Assembly: GCA_038496675.1 (NCBI GenBank)
Contig: CM076667.1
Span: 18,265,007-18,329,006, forward strand
Source: Rachycentron canadum
Lineage: Eukaryota; Chordata; Actinopteri; Carangiformes; Rachycentridae
DNA length: 64,000 nt
Reading direction: 5' to 3'
Shown: piece after piece, positions 11,108 through 24,330 of the stretch
How the letters are laid out: the number at the start of each line of letters is the position of its first letter
How positions within the stretch are numbered: the stretch's first letter is position 1
Notes under the pieces: generated by a model
Database searches by the model: none
What the model was told of the DNA's origin: nothing
Seen by the model: the letters and a program-made list of their open reading frames with translations, nothing else
Made by a program: the position numbers and the translations under genes

Positions 11108-11725
11108 AAAGCATGCATGCGTATTTGGAGATATTTAATGAATATTCTTCATGACAACTATGAACAAAATCCTTGAACTTAAGTTGGAATATGTTTTTAA
11201 TGGTCCCAGACTTTGGTTTCTCTGATGTCAGCTGGAAGTGCCTTGCAAAAGCGCCTGGATTCTACTTGGAGTGAATTTCTTGGATGGGTCGATCTCAGTG
11301 GCACTCTGTAATGTAATTTCTTCCCCATTCTTTTATCTACTGTTTCAAAAAAAACGCTTTTGATGTGGATCTACAAGGGGGAGCCTGTGAATGTTATCAT
11401 TATGAGCATAATTTCAACTGGAATATTATTTTTCAAGGAAGCTGCACAATAAGTGAAACTGACAATTTTAAGATGAGATAGAAAACAGATGGGGACAGAG
11501 ACTAAATGAATAGTTCCCAACTTAAGAGGCGACTGGAGTTTGTGAAGATAGTCAAGCTGTCTGCTTTAAATTATATTTTCTTGGAATCCTTGTTCTTTTC
11601 AGTGTCTTAATCAGCTACTGAACAGAAAATGGGCCCACTTTTTTGTTTATTTGTTTCATGTGGGTTCGTGTGTATCTAATGATGGAAAATGCACATAAGC
11701 TTTTAATTAGATTTTTATTTTTTGA
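11108..11725. other. Unique noncoding stretch
   Basis: AT-rich, repeat-free sequence (tgcaaaagcgcctgg near 11244). No coding signal or recognised element. Confidence 0.5.
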
Positions 11726-11752
11726 TTTTTTTTTTTTTTTTTTTGGGGGGGG
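11726..11752. repeat. Compound homopolymer T19-G8
   Basis: Nineteen T followed without a break by eight G. It is one of several T-to-G or A-to-G junctions in the window. Confidence 0.9.
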
Positions 11753-13980
11753 AGGTTTTAACTGTGGCCGAGAGGAGACATTGTTTCCCTGCAGAAGTGG
11801 TGCTGTATTAAAGAAAGGTCTTATCAAAGCACACATATATACGCACACATTATTCTGACTGCTGATGTTTAGCATTTTAAAATGAATCCTTCAGTCACAA
11901 ATTACAGCCACAATTTGAAAAAATGAAAAACCTCCCGCAATGAGGTAGTCTTCTCACCAAAAGAAAAATCATATATTTCCTTTGTTTACTTGATGCTTAT
12001 TTAATCACAGTTGCCTCTTGGGATTTTAGAGAGAGAGTCCTGGCCAGAATGGCAGCATATTTATGTCACAAGAACCACCAGAACCTCCAATCACAGAACA
12101 GGCATTCAAAGACATTTCCTAACACTAACACTGGGATTTATTCCAATAATTGACGAGCAGCATTTTTAGCATTTATATTAAATAATTAAACCCCTTTGAT
12201 TTCGCAATAGGAAGTGCAGAGTTTGGTTTGCAGCACCTAGTCTTAGTTGTCCTGTTCACCGGCCGTACAACACTATGACGGATTGATAACTTCAGACAGA
12301 CTGTAGCTGTACAACTTTGTTTTATGTCTCCACAGAAATTGTACTGGGGAGAAACTTCAGTGGCACCAGAGCACCATCAAAGTGCCGGAAAGCTCGAGTA
12401 TGGGCCTTGATTTTGTTTCTTTTTTCCCACCCTCTGTAAATCCCCAGCTGGAAAAAGTAACACAAGTTAACTGGGTCAGGGCTCTGCCGGGTTATCGAGC
12501 TGGGAAAAGGCAAAACATGATAATAATGGAACATTTGTGCATTTAAGTTACAGGTTACAGAGGAGAAACACTTCATTACTTTTTTTTACATCTCTTCTTC
12601 ATGGGGCAGCAGGGCTGGGGTTATTCCCCCTGACAAGCGGTGAAGGACTCTGTCAACGTCAGTTTCAGTCGACATGGACTGTACAAGATGCAGTCGAGCA
12701 GTTTGCTGTTCAAAGAAATAATATCCCAATGTAAGAATGATTTATTTACAGAAACTGGGCTTCAACAGCTTTGAATAGATTTCTTTCTTCTTGCGCCGTT
12801 TTTCTGTGGTATTTTATTGTGGGTCTGACAAAGGAAGATGGGTACGATGGTTTCTTTTCTAACCAGGGCACCAGCCATCAATGAGCACAACATCAGACCT
12901 ATTTAAACAAATGGGGGAGACAGTAATTCTGATCTGGAACCAGGCTACTGTCATGTAAGGACATCACACATTTTATTTGATTTCTTTTTTTTTTTTTTTT
13001 TGCACATATACACCCGTTTTGGTGTGAATATCTGGGCAAGGTCACTGCCAGAAATTATTTTCATTTTTTTATATTCCGCTTCTTCTTTTTTTTTTTCTTT
13101 TGTGTGTTCACAGTCTGCATACAGCACATCCAGTTTATATCTGGTGATAATGGTGGTGACAGTTACTTTACCCATGGCTGACGGTCAGACAGACGATCAA
13201 TGAGGGCTGCATCAGTTCAGGCTATTGCGCTTAATACTGTTAATTGACTGAATTGGTGGAATATATAAAAGTTAAGAGAGCAGCTGTCATCTGGTGAGAC
13301 AAGTTAAGTTATTTGTTGTTGCGGTTTCTCATGATCATGACAGTGACTGATTATCTCCTGCAATAGATAATTACGTATGTGAAATGGACGCTGTTCCAGT
13401 TGTTCAAGTGAGAAAATATTTTCAAGTAATATAATGAAATAATTTCAGTGCTAAAATATAGAAAAAAATAAGAAAAATGCAGGACTGAAGGGATTTTCTC
13501 ACCTTTCAGTCTGAAATAATGCTTGACATGCAAAATGTGATATTAGCTGAATGCTTGGAAAACACCCATCTGCCAAAGGACAAATATTAGAGGAGTGACA
13601 AGAATTTTACAACAGTAATTACTCAGACGCAGACTATGACTCCAAGAAACATTAAACACTACGTATCATTAGGTAAATAAATTATTACCTCAAGCTCGAC
13701 AAATTTTGAGAATCCAGACTGTCACAATGTTGAATGTTGTTTCAGGCTAATGAAATTCCGTACATTCTCCACATTGTGCAATAAATCAATTAATGCGAAT
13801 TGGTGTCACCCTTCTTCAGATGCTGTACGTCTAATTTTGGAACAAAGCTGTTCATATACAAACACAGTCTCCTAACAAACAGGCTGTGTGATCATACAGG
13901 ATCTTATTCACTCTGCAGCAGCAGCCTCCAGTCGCATATGGCGTCGTGCAGATGGACAATCTGTTTGGGGCTTCAAAGTT
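11753..13980. other. Unique noncoding stretch
   Basis: No gene, RNA or recognised mobile element. T-rich tracts at 12984-13000 and 13087-13096 break an otherwise plain sequence. Frames are short on both strands. Confidence 0.5.
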
Positions 13981-14290
13981 AGGAGGCAAAGTTCATTAAC
14001 ACGCCACGAGCTTTGAGCCTGCGATTAGAAAATAATTTCATCACGCTTCTAATTCTGTTCAAACATCTCAAAAGTTTCTCTCGCTGCGCCAACCACGTCG
14101 GCGTAAAATAAATAACCGTGCCGTGGACATTGTGTCACTTTATCTGCTGCACAAAATAAACGCGCATTAATCCGGCTTGGTGGGAATTCGCATCAGCAGC
14201 CAGCGGGAAAGCACCAGTGCATCCTGGGAAGCACGCCGCGGCAATAAAAGATGTTGCGCCCGAGAGTGACAGAGGGCCATGAATGAAACT
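13981..14290. other. Repeat-free block with raised CpG, possible conserved noncoding element
   Basis: Contains more CpG (acgtcggcg, gcacgccgcgg) than the surrounding DNA and no repeats. The part with gcgattagaaaataat and tctaattctgttcaa has the texture of a conserved noncoding element. There is no open frame of interest. Inference only. Confidence 0.2.
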
Positions 14291-17200
14291 GTAGAAGCAT
14301 ACTGTACATTCAACACATGAGACGTAATCTTTGTGGAACAGAATGGGACGTAAATAAGCAAATACAAAGCGCCAACACCCAATTTAGCAGCGATCAGATT
14401 TTCACTCAATTAAGTTACTCTTCTTTGTTTAACACAAGCAGGCGTGTTTACTTGATCTTGTTTACTCTCTCCCAGTTTCTCCTCTCTCCCCACCTGCATC
14501 TTAGATGTGGGCAGGGAAAGAAAAACATCTCTAAGAGCGTGGGGACATCTTCCAGTGAGATTCAGAAAATAGCTGGCTCTCCTGGGCCGCATTAGTCTGA
14601 AGGTCATCGAAGGGGAAAATGACCCTGGTTCCTCCCTCTCCTCTCTCCTGCTGGCTCTCTCCTCGTCTCTCTCCCCTGTAATTGAGTATGGTGCGTGGTC
14701 AGGGAGCCTGTGCTCATTGGCGGGCTGAACATGGTAGTTAGTTACACACGTTTTCACCGTAATTACCAGGCAGACTCTCCCTGTTTCCAGATCTTTTCAA
14801 GGTCGCATCAATTTCACAGCTATCCACACTATCCGCCCCCGCTCCATCTCTCTGTGTGCAGGCCGCTGTCATTACAGGCTTTCAGACCCTCTTCCTCATT
14901 GTGAACTTTCTCCTCCTTTCTTAAAAGCATATCAAAACCAAAATGGCAATTATTAGTTGATCATTCAGTCTCTTTCCTGTAACTCTCACTGCTGCAGGAG
15001 GAGTGTCGCAATAACCTTCTAGACTGGGGGTGGCTCATCTGTGGCTGTAAATGTTATTACTGACTCACTGTCATGCAGATTTACTACTTCTCTAACCGCC
15101 ATTAAATGCTGCCTGATTGCCTCGGAGGGAAGCGGTCAGTGATTTTGCCAAAGGCACCTAAACATTTGGAAGGTTCTCGGAGTTGAACGCAAGCCCAACA
15201 GAGGCCAGAGTCACTGACATAAGCAGTTCTGCAACACCTAGGCCGACAATGCATTCTGTCCACGTTCCCCTCTCTTTCACTGCATGTCTCGGATCAGTTG
15301 CATTGCTTACACAACCGGATGTCTGCTTCCTCCGTCTCCTTCTCCTACTCCTGTTCGCCTCCCCCCTCCTCCACAGGCTCCTCTCATTTGCTTGACACCC
15401 TTGTCAGACCATTCCCAGCAAGGAGTCAGAGTCAGTACTTACTGGGTTCACAGCCGCTGTCAAGTCCTCCAGCAGGCCCGTCAGCCATGCCAGGCACAGT
15501 GTATACTTCAGTAGGCTTTAAAAGCGTGAGCACCACTCAAATCAAGGCACAGCACAGCAGAACATCTGTTTCGCCATTTTATTCCATTTGGTGCAGCGTG
15601 TATTGGCAAACCGCCGATGGAGCCACCTGTTTACCGCCATCACGCCATAACCCAATCCCCTCGACCAGTCTCAATTTTGGTATCTTGCAGAAGACGTCCA
15701 CTGAGTGCTGCTGAAATGATCGCTCCGCTAAGTGGTTGTGATTTGTTTATGTTGCCTATTAAACTAATAAGTCCTCATATCGTTGTCAAGGCTTGACATT
15801 GGAAAACGGAGGAGGATGATACCAGCTCTGATTACATGGCACAATGATGGCATAGATTAGCAAGAGTGTCGCTTCACAGATCCTTGTCCTATGAGAAAGG
15901 GAGGGGTTGTAGGGTGGTGAGTGTGTGTTCTTCCGTGTGTGTGAGGTACTTTATTGTGCCACCGTTTGATTGAGTTGCAATGTGTCAGGACTATCAGCCC
16001 ATGCCATCTGCACGTGTACCGCATCCTCAGTGCTGAATTGATTGAGATTTATTGTAAAGGATGATTAAAGCACTGGCGGCATAGTCGATACGAGGAAGAG
16101 TGAAGCTGTGAACACACATCAGCTTCCTGTTCTCTGACAGGAGAGGTTGACAGAGGCAAACAGATCCAACAGATCAGAGTAACAAATCGTTAGAAGGGCT
16201 CACCAGTGCCGATGTACCCAAATAGAAGTAGGTGAGAGTTAAGGCCGGGGAAACGCATGGTTTATCAAGAGATGTATGCACCCCCCCCCACACCCCCACC
16301 CGCCACCCACCCCCTGGCTGGCTGTGCCCTGGGATTGGCAGCACTCGGCCTAATGCATCTTAAAGCTGTCCTTGAGTGGATACTGTATCCACCATGCCAA
16401 TACCAGCATGATTAATTGCTCGGATGGACTCATCTCTTTTAGTCCAGGAGAGGCTCTGAACCCCCAAGGAACAAACAAACCTACTTAACCATTTAGTGTT
16501 TTCTCTACCTCCGGTTACTACTCAATCCACCCACCTGGATACACTCTGACAGCCATGGACACAAGGGAGGCATGAATCTTACAGCACTGCACTCTTAATC
16601 ATTCTGCATCTTTGGGCAGATATATGAAGGTTACCTTGCATTTGGGAGGTTAAAGCATCCAAGTGCAATCCTCTACGGGTGACAGTATAAAAATGTAATA
16701 ATTTACCAGCTAGGATGTCATTGTTAACTTTATTAAATTCACACTGGGTATATGCATATGCAGCATACACAAGCAGCTGACTACATCTCTTCCCTGTGAG
16801 CAATAACTAAATGTATGCACAGGAAACTAAGCTTGACTTTTTCAGAGGCTGTGGTGCTTTGCTCAGGCAGACATGAGTGTGCAGAAATGGCAGTCCAGTG
16901 GGTAAATCTATCCTGATTCAGAGCCAATCTCTCTGAGGCGAGCCTCCGAGTACAAACTGAAAACTGAGTTCTGTCCGCACTGATAAGGAGGTCAGTGTGG
17001 CCGTGTGACACAGAACAAGATTGCCGGACTTCTCACGGTCAGCAACCTTTTCCTCTAATGCAGCCACCTGAGCTGACCCAGATTTCTGAACGTCTCCAAT
17101 TGGCCCTTAAGGAGTCCATAGCAGATGGCCGTCATACACCAAAGGGTGTAGATAACAGCCATTTATCAAAGCATTAGAGGACTGCCACAGAATAAGGCCA

Positions 17201-17847
17201 CCGGACATGCATCACCCTATCCACAAATTCTCACTGCTGTTTCCAAAATGTTGCTCATAAATAATTCAGTCGTCTTTATAGCCAGCGGCGCCTGCGACTA
17301 TATGGAATATTTTCGTAAAAAAGAAATGTTTATGGCCGCTGAAGTCACCCCACCTCGGTATTGGATTCCCACCCTCCCCCCCACCCCCCCATACATCGAC
17401 AGAATTTCTCCTCTGTCTCTTTTTCTCTCAGCACTGGACCAATCCCTGTGTGGTCTTTCTTAGTCACTCAGTGCTCGATCCATTTCTCATCACACATTTA
17501 ATGAGGCTGATGTGTTACAGAGCCAGATTCCTTTTAAATGGAACTGATGATTGTTGAGAACCAGAATTTCCCAATCAGGACTGATGTGTTCCAGAAGTGG
17601 AATTTGCTTTGGAACCAAAACCTGATTCATTTCAGAGCTTTTTCTTATAACCCACGTTGGAATAGACTTGCATTTTTACACTACATATGAAGCAAGACCA
17701 ACCAACAGAAAGTCTGGGAACAACTAGTCTGGTTGTATTCAAACAAATAAACTTCACCTTCTAGAACATTAAAAGGCTGTTTCCAGCCTATTTCAATATT
17801 ATGGTGGTAGAAAATGGGTAAAAATGTTAAATGAGACCAGTGTTTTC
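14291..17847. other. Unique noncoding stretch
   Basis: Pyrimidine-rich patches at 14455-14500 and 14630-14675 and a C-rich tract at 16280-16314 are the only marked compositional features. Overlapping open frames at 15280-15715 are in pyrimidine-rich DNA and show no domain. No mobile element recognised. Confidence 0.5.
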
Positions 17848-18201
17848 AGTCATTATTGTTCCATTGGCCATACCACTTGTCCTTTTACAGTATCAGGTGG
17901 GTTGGAGCCAATCCCAGTTTACACTGAGTGAGGACAGGATGCACCCTGGGCAGGTTGCTAGTCGATCACAGGGTTAACATGTAAAGACAAACAACCACTG
18001 ATGCTTACATTCACGCCTACGGCAATTAATCTGAACGGCATGTCTTTGGATCGTGGGAGGAAGCAGAGTACCCAGAGAAAACCCCCGCCTGCCGGCAGGT
18101 TTGGTCCCTGAGCCTCCTTGCTGTGAAGCAACAGCGCTGTTGGATATACTGTGTTTTTTAATAGAACTGTACAGTTAAGTGTTGTGGACCCAAAATGAAC
18201 C
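17848..18201 (-). mobile_element. SINE copy plus flank, first unit of a tandem pair
   Basis: The body (cagtttacactgagtg, catgtctttggatcgtgg, cttgctgtgaagcaac) is the same SINE type as at 7801-8119 and lies on the same strand, but is more decayed: the ggatggat tail end is reduced. To its right a 44-bp non-SINE flank (18158-18201, with aagtgttgtggaccc and aaaatgaacc) is repeated after the next copy. The SINE head is followed directly by this flank, which is absent from the other two copies in the window. Confidence 0.7.
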
Positions 18202-18555
18202 ATCCATCCATTATCTATACCACTCGGGTGGGTGGGGGACGACTGGGGCCAATCCCAGCCAACATTGGGTGAGGGCGGGGTACAACCCGGACAGGTCGCC
18301 AGTCTATCTCAGGGCTGATATATAGAGCTGTATGGAGACAAACAATCATTGATTCTTACATTCACGCCTATGGGCAATTTAGAATCTCCATTTTGCCTAA
18401 ATTAGCCAGCATGTCGTTGGATTGTGGTAGGAAGCGAAATACCTGGGGCAAAACCTCCGCCTGATGTCAGGTTTGGACCTTGAACCTCCTTGCCGTTGAT
18501 GTAGAGCCAGTTTAAAAGAACCACACAGTAAAGTGTTGTAGAACCACAATGAACC
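18202..18555 (-). mobile_element. SINE copy plus flank, second unit of a tandem pair
   Basis: Starts with catccattatctatacc, continues through the SINE body (acaggtcgccagtctat, gcatgtcgttggattg) and ends in a flank (18512-18555, with aagtgttgtagaacc and acaatgaacc) that matches about four fifths of the flank of the first unit. The offset between matching points is 351-354 bp. The unit thus duplicates SINE and flank together. Confidence 0.7.
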
Positions 18556-18858
18556 GTAATGTGATAAATGGAACCAGTGCGTCCCAGACCCAAAATCTGA
18601 AATGCAACTGATGGAATCACAATCCCTTCTACTGATCCCACAGCCTTTGAGGTGAAGGCGCTTTCGAGACCAGTTATGTGTTCAGGTCCATGGAAGTCTG
18701 AGGCTGGCTGCAGCGCTTTCTGCCATAAGTCAGATATTACACATCATTTTAGATTTCTTTGGCCAGAGATCACAGTTTGCATTGATTTTTACCTTCACTA
18801 GGGAGACCAATGGAAACATTATTTTTCTAACACCAAAGTTCAAGTCATTATAAGCAAC

Positions 18859-18889
<31 letters not shown>

Positions 18890-20659
18890 GTAGCACCTTT
18901 AACTTGAGGAGACTGATTAGCAGCCCGCCAAGGTCATGCTGTTCACCAATATCACTGATTATAATTCTCACTGTGTCTTATTGTGTCGTCTTTTTTTTTT
19001 TGAGCCATAGGTGACACAGTTGGTTGTCAGTGGCCTCTAGACACTTAATTTGAAGTAATCAACAACTTGGCGTGAACTCCTCTGATTACTGGTGGCTTCA
19101 TAAGCCACCCAGGAAACCTGCCTGCAATGACAGTTCAGCCTGCCATGATGGAGGGCAGTTTCAGGAGGTTTGATTGGATATTTGTCATGTGGTAATTCCT
19201 AAATAGGAGGCATTAGTGATCTAGGCCAGAACCCAGTGGTAGGAGTAGGGCTGTCATTGACCATAGTTCAGTTAGACATATTTCTTAATTAGCCTCACTG
19301 ACTGCTCCCCTCAAAGTAATTAACTTGATCAGAAAAGACCTTGCCTGAAGTCGGAGTAGAGTCAGAAAAAAATATCATGGCAATGACTAACTACATTAAA
19401 AATTCTCAAATCATATGTTTATCCCAAGCTGTCTGCAATTAGTATGCATAGAGAGCAGCCTAATTTTAAATCCTCACAGATTACTCTCGGGGAAGTGATC
19501 TGGGAATGTGCTATCATAATTTATTTGGCTCAAGGTGTTATTTTTTTTTAACTTACAGAACATTGTTGAACAGGTTTGTACTATAACAACAAACAAATTA
19601 AAATTGAACATGGCACTTTGGCTTCTACTCGTTTTTATTTCCTTTTTTTTTTTTTTTTTCCCGCCACACATGCTCCGCGCTTCTGGTTTTTTCATGTCCA
19701 TGAGTGTGTGCGAATGAGAGAGAAACAGAATGAGAGGCTAGAATCCATGGAGACTGAGAGATAAAGCATCACATGATGGGCACTGTAATTGCATCCGAGA
19801 CAACGAAGCACATTAAAAAATCCCCCCCCCCCCCCCCCCTTCTCGCATGTTTTATTGCCCTCATCCTCTCTCCTTGATGGAATTATTACCCTATTTGTCC
19901 TAAGAAAGAGGAAGCTGGCAGAAACCATTCAGACAACAGCCCATCCCGGAGGGTAGATTGTCCCGTGATATGGATGTGCTCAGACACAGTGATAGAGACC
20001 TGTAGTCATATCAGTAGGGAGAGGATTTAAAGCAGCGCTGGTCTTCGTTTTTCCGCTGTCCATCATTCCTCTTTCTGTGGTCCTGAAGGTATGAGGCTGG
20101 GAGGGAAGATACAGGCGCAGCTGCATATTATTATCACCCCCGACTAGATATTATTCTCATATATTTACCATAAACATTTCATTGCCCAGCTGTTGTCCCT
20201 CCTACTCAGTTGCATTTATCATCAGAGCACAAACCCCCTCTTTTCTACATGGACTTATGCTGCAGATTGTCTGGATTTTTCCTCTTTCCATCTCTCCTAA
20301 TCTTTTGTATAGATCTGTGGGGCTTAAAGTCCATCTTTTCCAATTGGCTAATGATCTATTTTGAGCAGTTGGAAAATATCTGTCTCAGTTAGTTCTGGTG
20401 TTGAAAAGTTTGAGAGATGGTGCTGAGGGGAGTGCAAAATCAATAAACCTATCAGAGAATGGTGACATGATATATGCTGGCTGGGGAGCCTCTCCACAAG
20501 AGCAGAAGGACTTGGCACAGCCATGAAAAGATGAATATAGACTACTTAAAATATCATAAACTGTGCACAGTAAAAACAAAACTTTATCGGTAGTTGTCTT
20601 AGCCTGTCATTTATCACGAAAAGTAAGATTTAGTGTTGTTGGGACCTTTAAATCTGAGG
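18556..20659. other. Unique noncoding stretch with long homopolymers
   Basis: Contains T26 (18859-18884), T10 (18991-19000), T17 (19643-19659) and C18 (19822-19839). The rest, including 19130-19530, is repeat-free and AT-rich, with no coding or RNA signal that I can support. Confidence 0.5.
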
Positions 20660-20790
20660 AGTAAACTTGTTTTGTGGCTAGAGAAGTTCTCCCATCACAA
20701 AGACGATACAAGTTCAAGTCCAAATATCAGCTGTGTGCCTTTTCCAAGTGTCCTTGAGCAGGATATTCCCCTATGTGTTTGGGCCATTAT
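20660..20790 (+). mobile_element. Decayed tRNA-derived SINE head
   Basis: An A-box-like gtggctagagaag (20674-20686) and a B-box-like aagttcaagtcc (20710-20721) sit about 35 bp apart. They are followed by ttccaagtgtccttgagc, a body motif I associate with a different, widespread fish SINE family whose body reads roughly aagtgtccttgggcaa. No target duplication or tail is clear, so the limits are approximate. Confidence 0.5.
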
Positions 20791-22560
20791 AAGATTCTCA
20801 GGGCAAGCGAGAGTCAGCAATAGTCATTATATAAATTTATTCTCAGGTCCATTCTGACTCAGCTCTATTAGATGAATTTGCTGTCCCTTGTTACCTGAAT
20901 ACATACAAAATGTCACAGCCATAATCCTTGATGAATATATTTGCATTATACTTGCAATTACAGGACTAATCTGAAAACATGTTCTCTATGGCAAGTTGGT
21001 GTTTTCATTCTTCTCCAATCCAGGATTTAGGGGTGTTATGGGAGCCATAGCATTGTCTGAGCATGCATGGTTAAATGAAGAAATAGATTTTGTTAATGAA
21101 AAATGCAACAGATGGTGGCTGTAAACCCAGTCCCTGCAGAGCACGAACATTTCCTGCAGAATGACGGAGAGCGGATTAAGGTCATTTTTGCCTGGTTTTT
21201 CAATTTATAAATTCATGCTCAGAGGGAACAGGAAAAAAAAGGGGGGGACTGGCATCCTGCCTCGACACTCTCTGGGAAATCCAAATGTCAATGAGCACAT
21301 ATTGGAAATGTGCAAATATTAGAACAAAAAACACAGTTTATGAACAGAACATCAAGGCGGCCATCAGAACAGACTATCACACATCGAAGCTGACGAGGGG
21401 CCACCCAGAGAGCCCGGCGCCCAAAAGAAAAGCCTGTTGTTTATCAGCATGAAAACAAGACTTGAGTTGATCAGAGATATGTATTGTTTTAAAAGATGAA
21501 AAACAAAGCGACCGCCATTCATTCAGCTCACAATCAATTCATTTTCAATTTCATGCTCCCACTCATTGCCAGACTACGCCATAATCATGAAAAAAGAGGT
21601 CCCTATTCACGAGAGCTATGTCTTTTCTGCTGTGTCCTTGTGCATTCTGCAGACTCGGGCCAATGTCGTTTCAATGTCATAATTTGAATTGAACAATCTT
21701 CCTGAAGACAATGGCCAATTTTCAGTGTACAAATTGCATTTCATTTTTTCTCCCACTCCTAACTGAATAGAAAACTAAGTTGGGTATCTGTCTCACCCTC
21801 TCTCCATCTCCGGCCTCAGTAATAGGCCTGTCTTTTTTTTTTTTTTTTTTTTTTTTAAAATCCCCTCCAAACCCCTCCCCCTCGTGTGGAAACGCAACAA
21901 TCTCGCACGTTTTCACCACATAGGAACATGAACACATCAAACAGCCGACCCCCGTGACAGCACAATGCCACGCTGATGGCCGTATGAAAAAAGGAGGAGT
22001 CACGTCGCCATTAGCGGAATAGCAATGCAAAGCGCTTGCGTTCGTCTCAAAGCACCCCTGCACGGCAACTCCCCGGCGAATACACAAGCCAGTGGCCGTG
22101 ACAGATGCCTGGGACGCAGAGCATTAAGTGTCACATATCTGCATATGCTTTTCGGCAGCGCTCTTAGCACCACACACATAGGAGCATATGTCTGATGAAG
22201 GTCAGTGATTTGAAAACAAGGCACCTCGGCTGTTGCCATTATTGCGACTGTGGCGGCTGCTGGAGCCGCTCAAGCTCTTCACTTTCCCCTTAATCCTGCA
22301 CTGACAGAATATAGCTAATGACCAGCAGATGGATGTGACAGAATGAGGATGATATACAGAAAGAGTGGAAATTGAGGGAAGATGAGGAGCATAAATGAAA
22401 CCAGCCAGATTTAGTGTAGGAGCACTGCTGGTATCACAAGGTGGGAGGCGATCATTCCTTGGGTATGCTTGTTTATCATTTTCCAAAGTGGGCAGGAAGA
22501 GGGAGGTGGCTAGCAATCATTTAACCCCTTCCATCTGGGCTTTAACCCCAATATCCTTGT
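20791..22560. other. Unique noncoding stretch
   Basis: Holds A8-G7 (21233-21247) and T24 (21833-21856). Around 21960-22160 CpG is more frequent than average, without promoter motifs or open frames. No repeat recognised. Confidence 0.5.
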
Positions 22561-24330
22561 TGGTCTGAAATTCTCTGCCAGCCTTGACATTGTCATTATC
22601 ATCCATCATCATCATCACCATCCTTTATAGTTCTACGCATCTGGTGTATACACCCCGAGTTGGCGATCTGGTGTTAAACGCATAAACATTCTGCCAGAGG
22701 AAAGTTATGGCCCGGGCGTGATTTCGATCACAAGCAAGATGAATTATGCTCAGAGTGTGATTGTAATTGGGGGAGCCAGAGGTCTGAGGCGTCGCACTGC
22801 CTGCTGGGAGTAGCAGAACGAGATGTGACAAATGGGAGGAGTTGCCGGGGTTGAAACGTGGAAATAAAAGGCAGGTTAAGAGATTAGGAGAGAAAAAGTG
22901 TTGTGTGAAAGTGATGGGAGAAAGGATGGATCCCCCATTGGAATTCAGGACAGGCATACAGAACACATCAGAGGGAGGAAAAAAAAGTAGAACGATGAGC
23001 CGCTGCATCCTTTTATTAGAGCCAAGAATGTCTAGAAATTTAAGACCACCATATTTTTAGAACCCCATCAACCTGGCCTTTATATAGCTCGATAAAATAG
23101 GCCTCCATGTTTCGTTGGAGATTGAGCTCGACTTATCCCACCATCTGAGGACTAGCTGCTTTTGTGAACGCTCACTCTCCGAGGGCGGGGGGGGCAGCAG
23201 CGGGGACGTTCAGGCAGAAAAAATGTATGGGTTACATCACTGAAACATATTTAGATTGATAGAGGCTGCCCAGCCTGTCAGCAACTCAACATGCGCGTGT
23301 TTGCGAGCAAAATGATCCAGATTACCTTGGGAACGCGGCGCGTGTAGCGATATGAGTGAGCACCGGGAAGATCGCTTTGCGCGCGTGTGCCGTTGTTTGT
23401 GTTTCTTTAGGCACATCTGGCACAGGAACAAGGGAGCGAGCACATTTGTGTACATATCCTCACAGATGAAAATAGAAAGAGTGGAACAGGGGTAGAAAGA
23501 AAAAGTATCTAAAGGCATCCACGAGCACACACATACACCCTCGCCCCCCTATTGCCTTTCTCCCTAGGGTGTTCGTTAATCACCCTTTTAGATCTGTCAG
23601 CCTGTGGGTGGGCCCATTACCCTTCAACGCTGGCACTTTTGTTGCCCGAGACAGCGCCTCCATTCAGATCCTCTGCAGACACCTCACCCCTCAGTGTGTC
23701 TCGCACAAGCCCCACCTTATTAGAGGAACATAAGAGATAATGAATAAATAAACAAAGTGAAGTGGATTCTGGGACGTGAGGAGAATAGTGACAGCTCGGG
23801 GTGTTCATTGAGACAAGGTGCCGGGTATCGTGCTGCGTATGACACCGGGTGGCAGCCAGGGCTCCGCCGAGGACCCCCTCCTCCACATCCCGCTCCTCCA
23901 ACACACCCCCCCCCCCCCTCCAAAAATCTTGCAGCTTCCTGTCTACCTGCTGCGCCAGGAGATCCAGAGCTCGCCGTCAAGATGGGCAGAGCTCTTGTCA
24001 GGGGGGAAGTGAGCGAGCATATGGATCCAGGTTCAAAGATAACGTTAGCCTTGAGCTGTCAAAGTTGCTAAAGCTCTTTCAATGAGGTCAGTTCCACCTT
24101 GACACTGAAAAAATTGGTCTAAATGAGTGTAGGTCCACTTTCTTAGGGCTAATGTGACATCTGTCATATGAAATGTGCATTGAGACAAGTTAGCCTTTTA
24201 AATGAAACATGATAGTCTTGTTAAACATTCACAGACAGTGAGTCCAAGCTGGGGGGGGGGGAAAGCCTGAAACCTTACACTAAATTAACTACCACACAAG
24301 AGTCCATTGAGTTTGAAGTGTGTATATGCT
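22561..24330. other. Unique noncoding stretch with a CpG-rich patch
   Basis: Short CAT repeats (22598-22620), a G-rich tract (23183-23203), a CpG-rich patch at 23285-23400 (gcgcgtgtttgcgagc, gcgcgcgtgtgccg), C14 near 23908 and G11 (24251-24261). Three overlapping frames at 23757-24085 are driven by proline/alanine codons of the C-rich DNA and show no domain. Confidence 0.5.

Noticed and set aside
22625..23008. 127-codon minus-strand frame
   Set aside because: No domain, and overlaps a plus-strand frame. Nothing suggests expression.
23285..23400. CpG island promoter
   Set aside because: Only about 100 bp with raised CpG, and no exon or start-site signals next to it.
23757..24085. Proline-rich coding exon
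   Set aside because: All three plus frames are open because the DNA is C-rich and includes a C14 run. No frame is favoured.
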